A DNA stretch of 64,000 nt. It comes from Mucilaginibacter sp. L3T2-6 (GTDB lineage: Bacteria > Bacteroidota > Bacteroidia > Sphingobacteriales > Sphingobacteriaceae). The notes beneath the pieces were generated by a model, which did not search any database, was not told where the DNA came from, and saw only the letters and a program-made list of their open reading frames with translations. Positions 1 through 7,488 of this stretch are shown in pieces. The translations under genes and the position numbers were made by a program. Location of the stretch: NCBI RefSeq assembly GCF_030519355.1, contig NZ_JAUMKC010000008.1, positions 62,001-126,000 of the forward strand, read 5' to 3'. The number at the start of each line of letters is the position of its first letter. The stretch's first letter is position 1.

Positions 1-242
1 TGCGTAAGGTTCATTTCTTTGATTTTGTGCTGAACCACAGCGCTAATGGTTAAAGGCAATGGCATTATCTTTAAAACCTCATCTTCGTATTTTTCGGCTA
101 TAATGCTAAGTTGTGCCAGTTCTTCTTTCTCGTCTTCCGGCAAATAATTAAACCCGCCTTTATCTGTCGCATTAGCTATTATCTTTTCAATTAACGATAA
201 CACCTGGTTATATTGCGCTTCGTTTCTTATTTTGCCAATCAT
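1..242 (-). CDS. HigA-type antitoxin, N-terminal part (cut by left edge)
   Basis: The reading frame opens with ATG at 242 and runs off the left edge with no stop, giving about 80 residues beginning MIGKIRNEAQYNQVLSLIEK. The N-terminal pattern (short basic start, acidic helix, a YEDE stretch, then the beginning of a helix-turn-helix) matches HigA-type antitoxins of Bacteroidota. The DNA-binding domain itself lies mostly outside the window. It starts 9 bases after the stop of the HigB-type toxin gene, the toxin-first order typical of higBA. Expected role: neutralises the toxin and represses the operon. The family call rests on the N-terminal half and on context. Confidence 0.75.
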   Translation of the reverse strand, partial: MIGKIRNEAQYNQVLSLIEKIIANATDKGGFNYLPEDEKEELAQLSIIAEKYEDEVLKIMPLPLTISAVVQHKIKEMNLT

Positions 243-251
243 TGCCTTATT

Positions 252-545
252 TTAAATTTTAGAACAATCAATCTTATCATACTCGGCATGAGTACCCACA
301 AACCGTATGTACAATGTACGCTTGTCGAAAAATATCATGGCTACTAACCTGAAATCATTCCCTTTTATATTGAAAACGTAACGGTCATTACCGACATAAT
401 CTACATTGTTAAAATTCTTTTTTATATCTGATAACTTACTCCAATCAGCATCTTTTGCAATGTTGTACCAATTATTAAGCGGAGCGGCGGCGGTTGGGTG
501 ATGCGCAGCAAACTCCATAATGGTACGCTTGATAATGATTATCAT
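252..545 (-). CDS. HigB-family toxin (type II toxin-antitoxin)
   Basis: 97 residues. The start MIIIIKRTIMEFAAHHP followed by a NNWYNIAKDADW segment and a central NVDYVGNDRYVFNIKGNDFRL block is the usual layout of HigB-like mRNA interferases, whose order is basic N-terminus, W.. .AK.A.W helix, then a beta-rich RelE-like core ending in RFVGTHAEYD. Such toxins cleave mRNA on the ribosome and are held inactive by HigA. The length is normal for the family. The antitoxin gene follows after 9 bases, so the pair is one transcription unit. An imperfect AT-rich region and a 15-bp palindrome lie at the start codon. Function is inferred from family resemblance. Confidence 0.85.
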   Translation of the reverse strand: MIIIIKRTIMEFAAHHPTAAAPLNNWYNIAKDADWSKLSDIKKNFNNVDYVGNDRYVFNIKGNDFRLVAMIFFDKRTLYIRFVGTHAEYDKIDCSKI

Positions 546-547
546 TA
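533..547. promoter_or_regulatory. 15-bp palindrome over the toxin start, possible operator
   Basis: TAATGAT-T-ATCATTA is a perfect inverted repeat with a one-base centre. It overlaps the start codon of the HigB-type gene. Toxin-antitoxin operons are usually repressed by binding of the antitoxin to such palindromes near the start. AT-rich palindromes also occur by chance, so this is a candidate only. Confidence 0.4.
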
Positions 548-600
548 ATCAAAGATAAGGTTTATTTCAAAAAATTAAATAAATTTCAAATAATGAAATA

Positions 601-950
601 TTATACCAACAACGGCTGCACATTAGTAATTTTAAATATCTCCGCCATCAGATCGTCGCTTGGGTTTACTTTGAACGATTTTGAGGGCAGATCAACCAGC
701 ATGGCTTCTTCCCTGTCGCGCACCTGGAATCGTAAGGAGCAGTTTTTATTCTGATATTTTTCGCCGTGAACTTTCAGCATGGTATCCAGGTTATCCAGCA
801 GCTGTGAGCTTAAGGTATGCAGATCAAGTATTACCGTTATGGATTTGGTAAGCTTGTCGCGCATTTCGGATAGCAGGCTCATTACCGTGATCTTCATATC
901 CCAGTTGTCTTTCTGACGGAACTTTTCTTCAATGATCCCCCGCAGGTGTA
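601..950 (-). pseudogene. Detached copy of the dnaE 3' end
   Basis: Bases 632-950 match 2041-2359 of dnaE with one visible mismatch (at 730) and no gaps, at a constant offset of 1409. Bases 601-631 match 2010-2040 with about ten differences, nearly all synonymous or conservative, and keep the same stop position. The fragment encodes the last ~116 residues of the polymerase alpha subunit, after its OB fold. Upstream of base 951 the homology stops abruptly in GCAGGTGTA. An open frame continues to a TTG at 996 but has no credible start, so this is a remnant and not a gene. It lies downstream of the second toxin-antitoxin pair, so the pair is flanked by direct repeats of the dnaE end. Confidence 0.93.
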
Positions 951-1004
951 CACTGGTAGTTAACCAGGTATTTACTCGGCTGAGAAACTCAGGCAAGCTT
1001 ACCA

Positions 1005-1216
1005 GGTGTCCGTTTGTTTTATGCCAGGGTTATACCCGGACGAACGGACACCTATCCGTTAATTATGCTGATGCAGGCTATCGGTCATGAATACAGCGTG
1101 TCCGTTTGTTTTATGGGGATGTTTTATCCTTGACGGACGGACACCTTTCTGTTAATTATGCTGATGCAGGCTATCGGTCATGAATACAGCGTGTCCGTTT
1201 GTTTTGTGGGGATGTT
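1005..1216. repeat. Tandem ~92-bp repeat with internal palindrome (2.3 copies)
   Basis: The start GTGTCCGTTTGTTTT recurs at 1006, 1098 and 1191, a period of 92-93 bases. The unit continues through TTAATTATGCTGATGCAGGC and ATCGGTCATGAATACAGC. Each full unit begins with a long inverted repeat: in the first copy GGTGTCCGTT at 1005-1014 pairs with AACGGACACC at 1043-1052, and the loop holds a smaller GGGT/ACCC stem. The third copy is truncated after about 26 bases. It sits between the dnaE tail copy and the RelE/ParE-type pair. No protein-coding signal is visible in 997-1423. Confidence 0.85.
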
Positions 1217-1311
1217 AATATCGAATAATGAATTTCGACTATCCAACGCCGAAGTGTTTTTTCCTTCATTATCCGATATTCAAAATTCGATGTTCGATAT
1301 TTTTATTCCTT
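1217..1311. repeat. Degenerate TTCGATAT-type repeat with inverted arms
   Basis: AATATCGAATAATGAA at 1217-1232 is the inverted complement of TTCATTATCCGATATT at 1265-1280 with one mismatch. It is followed by further variants of the same words (ATTCAAAATTCGATGTTCG). The same vocabulary appears upstream of dnaE at 5641-5675. It could form a long hairpin downstream of the RelE/ParE-type pair and act as a transcript end. No gene is visible in 1312-1423. Confidence 0.7.
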
Positions 1312-1423
1312 AAAAGCCTAACTTAATGACATTGCTCGTGCGCCAGCAGCAGCGGGAATTAATGGTCAAGATACACATGTTTCCAGAGCGTAGACGCACT
1401 CCTTAACCTGAGGATAATAATCT

Positions 1424-1714
1424 TCAATATTTTCTCTTTGGATTCCTTTTGGTGTGGAAAATTGACACGACCTGTATCAGGTTTTTGGAAGAAGATATTC
1501 TATAAATGATTATAAAAGGAAATCCGCGGACTTTCTTTTCCCGTGTGTCATAGGCTTTACTTGGGTAAAACAGAGGATGCTTTGCTATCGAATTTATCTC
1601 TCTGAATATTGCAAATTCAAAACTGTCTCCTAAGCCCGGCTCTTGTTCTTCATACCATTCAAAGGCCTTAAAATAATCCTGGTAGGCCCTTTTCGAGATT
1701 TTAACATCCAACAT
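1424..1714 (-). CDS. RelE/ParE-family toxin
   Basis: 96 residues. It shows the RelE/ParE fold pattern: N-terminal MLDVKISKRAYQDYFKAFEW, an acidic helix WYEEQEPGLGDSFE, then a basic beta region with KAYDTREKKVRGFPFIIIYR and the closing IFHTKRNPKRKY. Such toxins cleave ribosome-bound mRNA or poison gyrase. The R/K-rich end and the VRGFPF..IYRI block are typical of Bacteroidota ParE-like toxins. Its ATG overlaps the stop codon of the upstream antitoxin by one base (TAATG), so the two are translationally coupled. The pair is enclosed by duplicated dnaE sequence. Confidence 0.85.
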   Translation of the reverse strand: MLDVKISKRAYQDYFKAFEWYEEQEPGLGDSFEFAIFREINSIAKHPLFYPSKAYDTREKKVRGFPFIIIYRISSSKNLIQVVSIFHTKRNPKRKY

Positions 1715-1959
1715 TATCGTTTGGCTGCTAATTCGCTGCGTGCTTTAGTTTTAACTTCATCCCAAGTCATTCCTTCGTCGATACCGCTGTCAATATCATC
1801 CAAGCGGCTTTTTAACTCTTCAAGAAAATCTTTATCCTGCCATAAATCTAATTCTTGCACAATCTCGTCTTCAACCATGGTATACATCGCTTGTACTTTT
1901 TTGTCGTCAGCAAAGCCTATATATTCACGTAATCTTTCCCTGATAGTCTCTGTGCTCAT
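1714..1959 (-). CDS. Antitoxin partner of RelE/ParE toxin
   Basis: 81 residues from the ATG at 1959 (MSTETIRERLREYIGFADD). An upstream in-frame extension to 2007 is hydrophobic and unlike an antitoxin, so the shorter start is chosen. The protein is highly acidic and helical, with a C-terminal DIDSGIDEGMTWDEVKTKAR segment resembling addiction-module antitoxins that wrap a RelE-like toxin. No clear DNA-binding domain is seen. It lies 50 bases downstream of dnaE on the same strand and may be partly transcribed by readthrough from it. Confidence 0.75.
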   Translation of the reverse strand: MSTETIRERLREYIGFADDKKVQAMYTMVEDEIVQELDLWQDKDFLEELKSRLDDIDSGIDEGMTWDEVKTKARSELAAKR

Positions 1960-2009
1960 AATGATAGCTATTTTAACAAATTTAATGCTATAAATCGAAA
2001 CATACAATT

Positions 2010-5000
2010 TTACGCCAGTACAGGTTGCACATTCGTGATATTAAATATCTCCGCCATCAGATCGTCGCTTGGGTTTACTTTGAACGATTTTGAGGGCAGA
2101 TCAACCAGCATGGCTTCTTCCCTGTCGCGCACCTGGAAGCGTAAGGAGCAGTTTTTATTCTGATATTTTTCGCCGTGAACTTTCAGCATGGTATCCAGGT
2201 TATCCAGCAGCTGTGAGCTTAAGGTATGCAGATCAAGTATTACCGTTATGGATTTGGTAAGCTTGTCGCGCATTTCGGATAGCAGGCTCATTACCGTGAT
2301 CTTCATATCCCAGTTGTCTTTCTGACGGAACTTTTCTTCAATGATCCCCCGCAGGTGTAAAAAATAGCCTTCCACCAACATGTTGCGGAATTTTACATAG
2401 TCATCGCCAAACAGGGCAAACTCGTATGTTTCGTTATAATCCTCCAAAACAAAGGTTCCAAATGGCTTACCGGTCTTGGTCATTTTATGCTGAACGCTGG
2501 ATACAAGGCCGCCGATGCAAATTTCGCCCCGCTTGCGCAGGTTGGCAAAGGCCGTCATGATCTCTTCGCCACCCTCGCCTGATCGTGCCTTCTGCATCAT
2601 CTTTAAATCACTGATCGTACTGTTGCAGAAACGTTCCAGCTCCACTTTGTAATTATCCAGCGGGTGACCGGTCAAATAAATACCGATAACTTCTTTTTCA
2701 TACTTCAAACGCTCAATCAACGCCCATTCCTCAGTTTCAGGCATTGGCGGCTCCGGGATATACGAAGCTACCGAACCGCCAAACAACGATGATTGGGAGC
2801 TGTTCTGTGTATTCTGATAATCGTTGGCGTATTTTATCAGGCGCTCTATGCCTGTAAGTGCCATCGTTTCCGTCTTTGCAAAAAACTGCGACCTCTTCAA
2901 TCCAAAGCAATCAAAACCGCCGCCGTAAACTAAGTTTTCATATGCTTTGCGGTTAACGCTGCGTGTGTTGCTTCGCTGTGCAAAATCGTAAACGTTTTGG
3001 TATGGGCCGCGCTCCCTGCGCTCGTCTATAATGCTTTCAACGGCCTTCTCGCCCACGCCCTTAACACCTGTTAAACCGAAGCGTATCTGCCCCTTACTGT
3101 TCACGGCGAACGACATATCACTCTCATTGATGCACGGGCCAAGCACCTGCACGCCCATGCGGCGGCATTCCTCCATAAAGAAGGTGATCTTATCCATGCT
3201 GTTCTGGTTGTTCAATACCGCAGCCATGTATTCCGACGGATAATGCGCCTTAAGATAAGCCGTTTGATAGGCCACAAAAGCATAACAGGTAGAGTGCGAT
3301 TTATTGAACGCATACTGGGCAAAGGCCTTCCAGTCATTCCATATCTTCGTGAGTTTATCTTTGGGGTGCCCTTTAGCTTCGGCCCCGGCCATAAACTGGG
3401 CTTCCATTTTGTTCAATACCTCAATCTGCTTCTTACCCATCGCCTTACGCAATACGTCGGCATCGCCCTTGCTGAAGCCAGCGAGTTTCTGCGATAAAAG
3501 CATCACCTGCTCCTGGTACACGGTAATACCATAGGTTTCGCCCAGGTATTCCTCCATATCGGGTAAATCGAAGGTTATGGGCTCGCGGCCATGTTTACGG
3601 GCGATAAAGTTGGGTATGTACTCAATCGGGCCCGGGCGGTACAGGGCGTTCATAGCAATCAAATCCTCAAACTTATCCGGCTTCAGATCGCGCAGATACA
3701 TTTGCATACCGTCACTTTCAAACTGAAACGTACCGTTGGTATCGCCACGCTGGTAAAGCTCGAATGTTTTCTGATCATTAAGCGGGATGTCATCAATAAC
3801 TATATCCACGCCGTGGTTTTGTTTGATCATGCGCAGGGCGTCCTTCAAAATGGTGAGGGTCTTTAATCCCAAAAAGTCCATCTTGATTACGCCTGCATCC
3901 TCAATTACACGGCCGTCATACTGGGTAACCAGCAGGTCGGAATCCTTTGCCGTAGCAACCGGGACGATATTGGTTAAATCATCCGGAGCGATAATGATCC
4001 CCGCAGCATGCACGCCGGTGTTACGCACCGAGCCTTCCAGCTTTTCAGCCTCACGAAGCACAATGCCCTTCAGGTCGTTACTTTTGTATATTTCCTGCAG
4101 TTCGGGTACCTGGTCTATGGCTTGTCGCAGGGTAATACCCAATGTTTCGGGTACCAGCTTTTTTAAGCCGTTAACATCAGACAGTGGCATATCCAGCACA
4201 CGGCCCACGTCCTGTATACTGGTACGGGCAGCCATTGAGCCATAGGTAATAATCTGGGCTACCTGATTTTTGCCGTATTTATCTACCACGTAATCGATAA
4301 CCTTCTGGCGACCGGCATCATCAAAATCCGTATCAATATCGGGCATCGACTTACGGTCGGGGTTCAGGAACCTCTCAAACAGCAGATTATATTTTATGGG
4401 GTCGATATTAGTGATACCAATGCAATATGCCACCACCGAACCGGCAGCCGAACCGCGACCCGGACCAATGAACACGCCCATATCGCGACCGGCCTTAATA
4501 AAGTCGGCTACGATCAGAAAGTATCCGGCAAAACCCATTGTTTTAATGGTGAACAACTCAAAGTTGATGCGTTCCTCTGCTTCGGGCGATATATCGATGT
4601 AGCGCTCTTTGGCGCCTGTAAACGTGAGGTGCTTCAGGTATTCCCATTGGTTAAGCACATCGGAATCAGGCACGCTGTCGCCATGTATCTTAAATTCCGG
4701 CGGAATCACGTAGTTGGGCAGCATGATGTCGCGCTTCAGTTTCAGCACCTCCACCTTATCTACTATCTCATTGGTATTATCCAGCGATTCAGGGATGTCA
4801 TGAAACAGCTTACCCATCTCGGCCTGTGTTTTAAAATAAAACTGGTCGTTAGGGAAACCGAAGCGATAACCTTTACCGCCTTCCTCATCGGTAGCGATAG
4901 GCGTGCTTTGCATGTCGCCTGTGTTTACGCAAAGCAAAATATCGTGGGCATTCGAGTCCTGCTGATCAACATAGTGTGAGTCGTTCGAGCAGATCACTTT

Positions 5001-5600
5001 AACGTTATATTTCTTCGCGAACTTCATCAGCACGGCATTCACAGTATTTTGCTCGGGGATGTCGTGGCGCTGCATTTCTATGTAATAGTCCTCGCCAAAC
5101 AGGTCGAGCCACCATTTAAACTCTTCCTCGGCTTCTGCCTCGCCTTTGTAAAGGATAGCCTGCGGCACCGAGGCACCCAAACAGCAGGTGGTGGCAATCA
5201 GGCCTTCGTGATATTTCAGGATAAGCTCCTTGTCTATACGGGGCCATTTGCTGTAAAGGCCCTCCATATAGCCCAGTGAGCATAGCTTCACCAGGTTCTT
5301 ATATCCCTGCGGATTTTTTGCCAGCATCAATTGGTGATAGCGCTTATCCTTATTCTCTTTGGTAAACTGCTTTTTATGGCGATCATCCACCACATAAAAC
5401 TCGCAGCCAACAATCGGCTTCACATTATGCTTGCCTGCTTCGGCCACGAACTTAAACACACCAAACATATTGCCATGGTCGGTAATAGCCAGGGCTTTCA
5501 TACCATCGGCAGCAGCTTTTTTATACAGTTTGCTGATATCGGCAGCACCGTCGAGCAGTGAAAATTGCGTGTGTACGTGTAAGTGAGAGAAATCAGGCAT
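2010..5600 (-). CDS. dnaE: DNA polymerase III subunit alpha
   Basis: 1196 residues. It is the replicative polymerase catalytic subunit. The N-terminal PHP domain opens with FSHLHVHTQFSLLDGAADIS and contains ITDHGNMFG. The palm carries PDIDTDFDD with the catalytic aspartates, followed by a finger region with YGSMAARTSIQDVGRV. The motif YRPGPIEYIPNFIARKHG and a helix-hairpin-helix region (VKGVGEKAVESI) follow. An OB fold (about residues 1010-1080) includes KTGKPFGTFVLEDY. The length suits Bacteroidota DnaE. A TAACTTTG box lies 29 bases upstream. The last ~116 codons are duplicated at 601-950, and the final ten codons differ between copies, so the present C-terminus may have been supplied by an inserted segment. 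Confidence 0.98.
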   Translation of the reverse strand: MPDFSHLHVHTQFSLLDGAADISKLYKKAAADGMKALAITDHGNMFGVFKFVAEAGKHNVKPIVGCEFYVVDDRHKKQFTKENKDKRYHQLMLAKNPQGYKNLVKLCSLGYMEGLYSKWPRIDKELILKYHEGLIATTCCLGASVPQAILYKGEAEAEEEFKWWLDLFGEDYYIEMQRHDIPEQNTVNAVLMKFAKKYNVKVICSNDSHYVDQQDSNAHDILLCVNTGDMQSTPIATDEEGGKGYRFGFPNDQFYFKTQAEMGKLFHDIPESLDNTNEIVDKVEVLKLKRDIMLPNYVIPPEFKIHGDSVPDSDVLNQWEYLKHLTFTGAKERYIDISPEAEERINFELFTIKTMGFAGYFLIVADFIKAGRDMGVFIGPGRGSAAGSVVAYCIGITNIDPIKYNLLFERFLNPDRKSMPDIDTDFDDAGRQKVIDYVVDKYGKNQVAQIITYGSMAARTSIQDVGRVLDMPLSDVNGLKKLVPETLGITLRQAIDQVPELQEIYKSNDLKGIVLREAEKLEGSVRNTGVHAAGIIIAPDDLTNIVPVATAKDSDLLVTQYDGRVIEDAGVIKMDFLGLKTLTILKDALRMIKQNHGVDIVIDDIPLNDQKTFELYQRGDTNGTFQFESDGMQMYLRDLKPDKFEDLIAMNALYRPGPIEYIPNFIARKHGREPITFDLPDMEEYLGETYGITVYQEQVMLLSQKLAGFSKGDADVLRKAMGKKQIEVLNKMEAQFMAGAEAKGHPKDKLTKIWNDWKAFAQYAFNKSHSTCYAFVAYQTAYLKAHYPSEYMAAVLNNQNSMDKITFFMEECRRMGVQVLGPCINESDMSFAVNSKGQIRFGLTGVKGVGEKAVESIIDERRERGPYQNVYDFAQRSNTRSVNRKAYENLVYGGGFDCFGLKRSQFFAKTETMALTGIERLIKYANDYQNTQNSSQSSLFGGSVASYIPEPPMPETEEWALIERLKYEKEVIGIYLTGHPLDNYKVELERFCNSTISDLKMMQKARSGEGGEEIMTAFANLRKRGEICIGGLVSSVQHKMTKTGKPFGTFVLEDYNETYEFALFGDDYVKFRNMLVEGYFLHLRGIIEEKFRQKDNWDMKITVMSLLSEMRDKLTKSITVILDLHTLSSQLLDNLDTMLKVHGEKYQNKNCSLRFQVRDREEAMLVDLPSKSFKVNPSDDLMAEIFNITNVQPVLA

Positions 5601-5628
5601 CGTCTATACTTTTCCTAAATGAAGATAA

Positions 5629-5636
5629 CAAAGTTA
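5629..5636 (-). promoter_or_regulatory. -7 promoter box of dnaE
   Basis: Read on the minus strand the bases are TAACTTTG, an exact fit to the Bacteroidota TAnnTTTG -7 element. It lies 28 bases before the dnaE ATG. No clear -33 TTG is claimed. Confidence 0.6.
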
Positions 5637-5640
5637 GGCT

Positions 5641-5675
5641 GAATTTCGAATATCGGATATTCGATTTCTGATTTG
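5641..5675. repeat. Degenerate TTCGAATATCG repeat
   Basis: GAATTTCGAATATCGGATAT and the following TCGATTTCTGATTTG are built from variants of one ~7-9-nt word and are partly self-complementary. It is the same vocabulary as at 1217-1311. It lies between the divergent dnaE and thioesterase genes. Confidence 0.55.
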
Positions 5676-5770
5676 TGGAGAAAATTGCCAGGGGTTGATA
5701 AATCGCCTGATTTGAGCTATCGAAGTTTCTATCCGGATTTTTCTTCCATTTATAAAAGCATTTCCTTTTC

Positions 5771-5806
5771 GTCTTTACCGGCTTTCCGGACTTTACCGAC
5801 TTTTCA
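5771..5806. repeat. Four 9-nt tandem units next to a promoter box
   Basis: GTCTTTACC, GGCTTTCCG, GACTTTACC and GACTTTTCA follow one another with an exact 9-base period. The array ends 10 bases before the TATCTTTG box of the thioesterase gene. A matching array stands at 30560-30589 in the same position relative to another promoter box. Confidence 0.75.
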
Positions 5807-5816
5807 CCTCAAACCG

Positions 5817-5824
5817 TATCTTTG
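5817..5824 (+). promoter_or_regulatory. -7 promoter box of thioesterase gene
   Basis: TATCTTTG fits TAnnTTTG exactly. It ends only four bases before the ATG at 5829, so the transcript may start at or very near the start codon (leaderless or nearly so). Confidence 0.6.
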
Positions 5825-5828
5825 CCGC

Positions 5829-6353
5829 ATGAAAGGAAAATCGCCAAAAGAATCGCTTACTATAATGAACGAACTGGTATTGCCCAACGATACCAACACA
5901 TTGAACAACCTGATGGGTGGCCGCCTGCTGCACTGGATGGATATTGCCGCTGCCATTGCCGCCCAAAAGCATTGTAACCGCATTGTAGTAACCGCATCGG
6001 TGGATAACGTTTCCTTTAAGCATTCTATCAAACTGGGCGATGTGATCACCATCGAGGCAAAAGTTTCGCGCTCATTCAATACGTCGGTTGAGGTAAGGTT
6101 AGACGTATGGGCTGAAAATATTCCTACCGGCAGCCGCATCAAAAGCAACGAAGCCTATTACACCTTCGTAGCGCTCGACCAAAATAACCGCACTATTCCC
6201 GTTCCTGAACTAATTCCCGAAACTCCGGAAGATATGATACTGTATGATGGCGCATTGCGCCGCCGCCAGTTGCGCCTTATATTAGCCGGCAAAATGAAGC
6301 CGGACGATGCTACGGAGTTAAAAGCTTTGTTTTTTGGAGAAGCAAACGCATAA
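5829..6353 (+). CDS. Acyl-CoA thioesterase, hotdog fold
   Basis: 174 residues from the ATG at 5829 (MKGKSPKESLTIMNELVLPN). An open frame extends further upstream but runs through the repeat and promoter box, so the internal ATG is chosen. The hotdog signature NTLNNLMGGRLLHWMDIAAA and the following KHCNRIVVTASVDNVSFKH strand match the YciA/ACOT group, which hydrolyses acyl-CoA to free acid and CoA in the cytoplasm. The N/D-containing GG.LLHWMD helix carries the expected catalytic aspartate. The C-terminal ~45 residues (PETPEDMILYDGALRRRQ) form a tail common in Bacteroidota members. It is convergent with the CBM9-like gene, 15 bases away. Confidence 0.92.
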   Translation: MKGKSPKESLTIMNELVLPNDTNTLNNLMGGRLLHWMDIAAAIAAQKHCNRIVVTASVDNVSFKHSIKLGDVITIEAKVSRSFNTSVEVRLDVWAENIPTGSRIKSNEAYYTFVALDQNNRTIPVPELIPETPEDMILYDGALRRRQLRLILAGKMKPDDATELKALFFGEANA

Positions 6354-6368
6354 TTATCTGCGTTCCCA

Positions 6369-7484
6369 TTACCCTAAAATGCTCACCAACCCTTCATCAT
6401 TAATGGTGTACGTGATGTTATTTTCCTTATCGGTTATAAAGCCTATAAACTGGTGAGGGGTAGCTTCCATTTTCAGTTCGTTTGGCTTTCCATCAATGGT
6501 AATTTCACGGGGCATTTCAAGGTCTTTCAGATCAGTTTTATAGCGTTCGTGGCTTTCAAACCATTGTTTTTGCCGGTAATACAGTGCCCACAAATACTTC
6601 TTCTGTTTTTCGGCATAAGGCAGTACAAACTCTTCACCGGCGGCCCTGCCTTTTGCAAATTGTACGTATCCCCAGCGTTCGGGGTAGTGCATATTTATCA
6701 AACCCTGCGGGCTCCATACCCAGTTATGCTCAGGTAAGTTATGTCCATTGCTATCTTTTAGCTTTTCGTATTTGCCATCCACTGCCTTTGTATCCCATTC
6801 CACGCGCGAAAAATTCATCCGCCAAACAGTTCCCGCTTTGGGTAGCCTGGGCCGAACCCCAATATTTAAGGCGCTGAATGGTATAGCCATCTCCATCGTC
6901 CAGCCTTTATCTTTGTCTGCAGGATTATTTAGTGTACCTGTAATTTTTACAGCAGAGCGCATGCCCCTGGCATCCCAGGTACTTAGCGGGTTGCCAAGGT
7001 TGCGGTAGGGTTTTGGCAGGTAAAGGTCGAAGATGGTATTGAGCGCATTGCACTCTATCTCGAAGTACTGGTGTGTAGTGCCGGTGGGGCTGATAAACAG
7101 CTCCACGTCATTATCCATGAAAATAATATCGTCATGCCGCTTAAGCGTACCCCAAACATTGGGCTCCATAACCTGCGCAGCTATATACAGGCAGGTATCG
7201 TCCCAAAGCATTTTAAAATTAGTGCGCAGCAGAGGGGCAGGTTTGTCCGCACCTTCTATGTCTGCAAAATCGTCTGTCCACGGGGCTTGCTGCCAGGTGG
7301 CATCGCTAATGTCTCCGTCAATGACCGGAACTACGCTTGTGTGACCAACAATGTATGATTTAGGCGTGGTCAGCAGGTTTTCCAGGCCCTTAAATTCGGG
7401 TTGTGCGCAGGCAACTGCTGTATAAAATGAAAAAGCGGTAACCAGGGCAAGCCTTAAAAAACCACCTTGTAAACTATCCGTCAT
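6369..7484 (-). CDS. Secreted CBM9-like carbohydrate-binding protein
   Basis: 371 residues from the ATG at 7484. A cleavable signal peptide is visible (MTDSLQGGFLRLALVTAFSF...VACAQ). The longer frame to 7610 overlaps the upstream gene and lacks a signal sequence at its start. The body is a family-9-like sugar-binding fold: VIDGDISDATWQQAPWTDDF, then LWDDTCLYIAAQVMEPNVWG, DNDVELFISPTGTTHQYFEI and GWTMEMAIPFSALN. Such proteins in Bacteroidota are periplasmic or surface proteins of carbohydrate metabolism; the ligand cannot be read from sequence. The ATG follows the EVE gene stop by four bases, suggesting co-transcription. The C-terminal ~80 residues (TIDGKPNELKMEATPHQFIG) look like a separate small domain. 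Confidence 0.88.
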   Translation of the reverse strand: MTDSLQGGFLRLALVTAFSFYTAVACAQPEFKGLENLLTTPKSYIVGHTSVVPVIDGDISDATWQQAPWTDDFADIEGADKPAPLLRTNFKMLWDDTCLYIAAQVMEPNVWGTLKRHDDIIFMDNDVELFISPTGTTHQYFEIECNALNTIFDLYLPKPYRNLGNPLSTWDARGMRSAVKITGTLNNPADKDKGWTMEMAIPFSALNIGVRPRLPKAGTVWRMNFSRVEWDTKAVDGKYEKLKDSNGHNLPEHNWVWSPQGLINMHYPERWGYVQFAKGRAAGEEFVLPYAEKQKKYLWALYYRQKQWFESHERYKTDLKDLEMPREITIDGKPNELKMEATPHQFIGFITDKENNITYTINDEGLVSILG

Positions 7485-7488
7485 CTGG

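Noticed and set aside
601-996. 131-codon frame over the dnaE tail copy as a gene
   Set aside because: It needs a TTG start in unrelated sequence and contains only the last part of DnaE, so it is a remnant.
1005-1216. CRISPR-like array
   Set aside because: The repeated unit is the whole 92-base period including the spacers; there are no unique spacers and no cas genes.
1643-1993. Plus-strand 116-codon frame over the second toxin-antitoxin pair
   Set aside because: It is antisense to two well-supported coupled genes and has no family resemblance.
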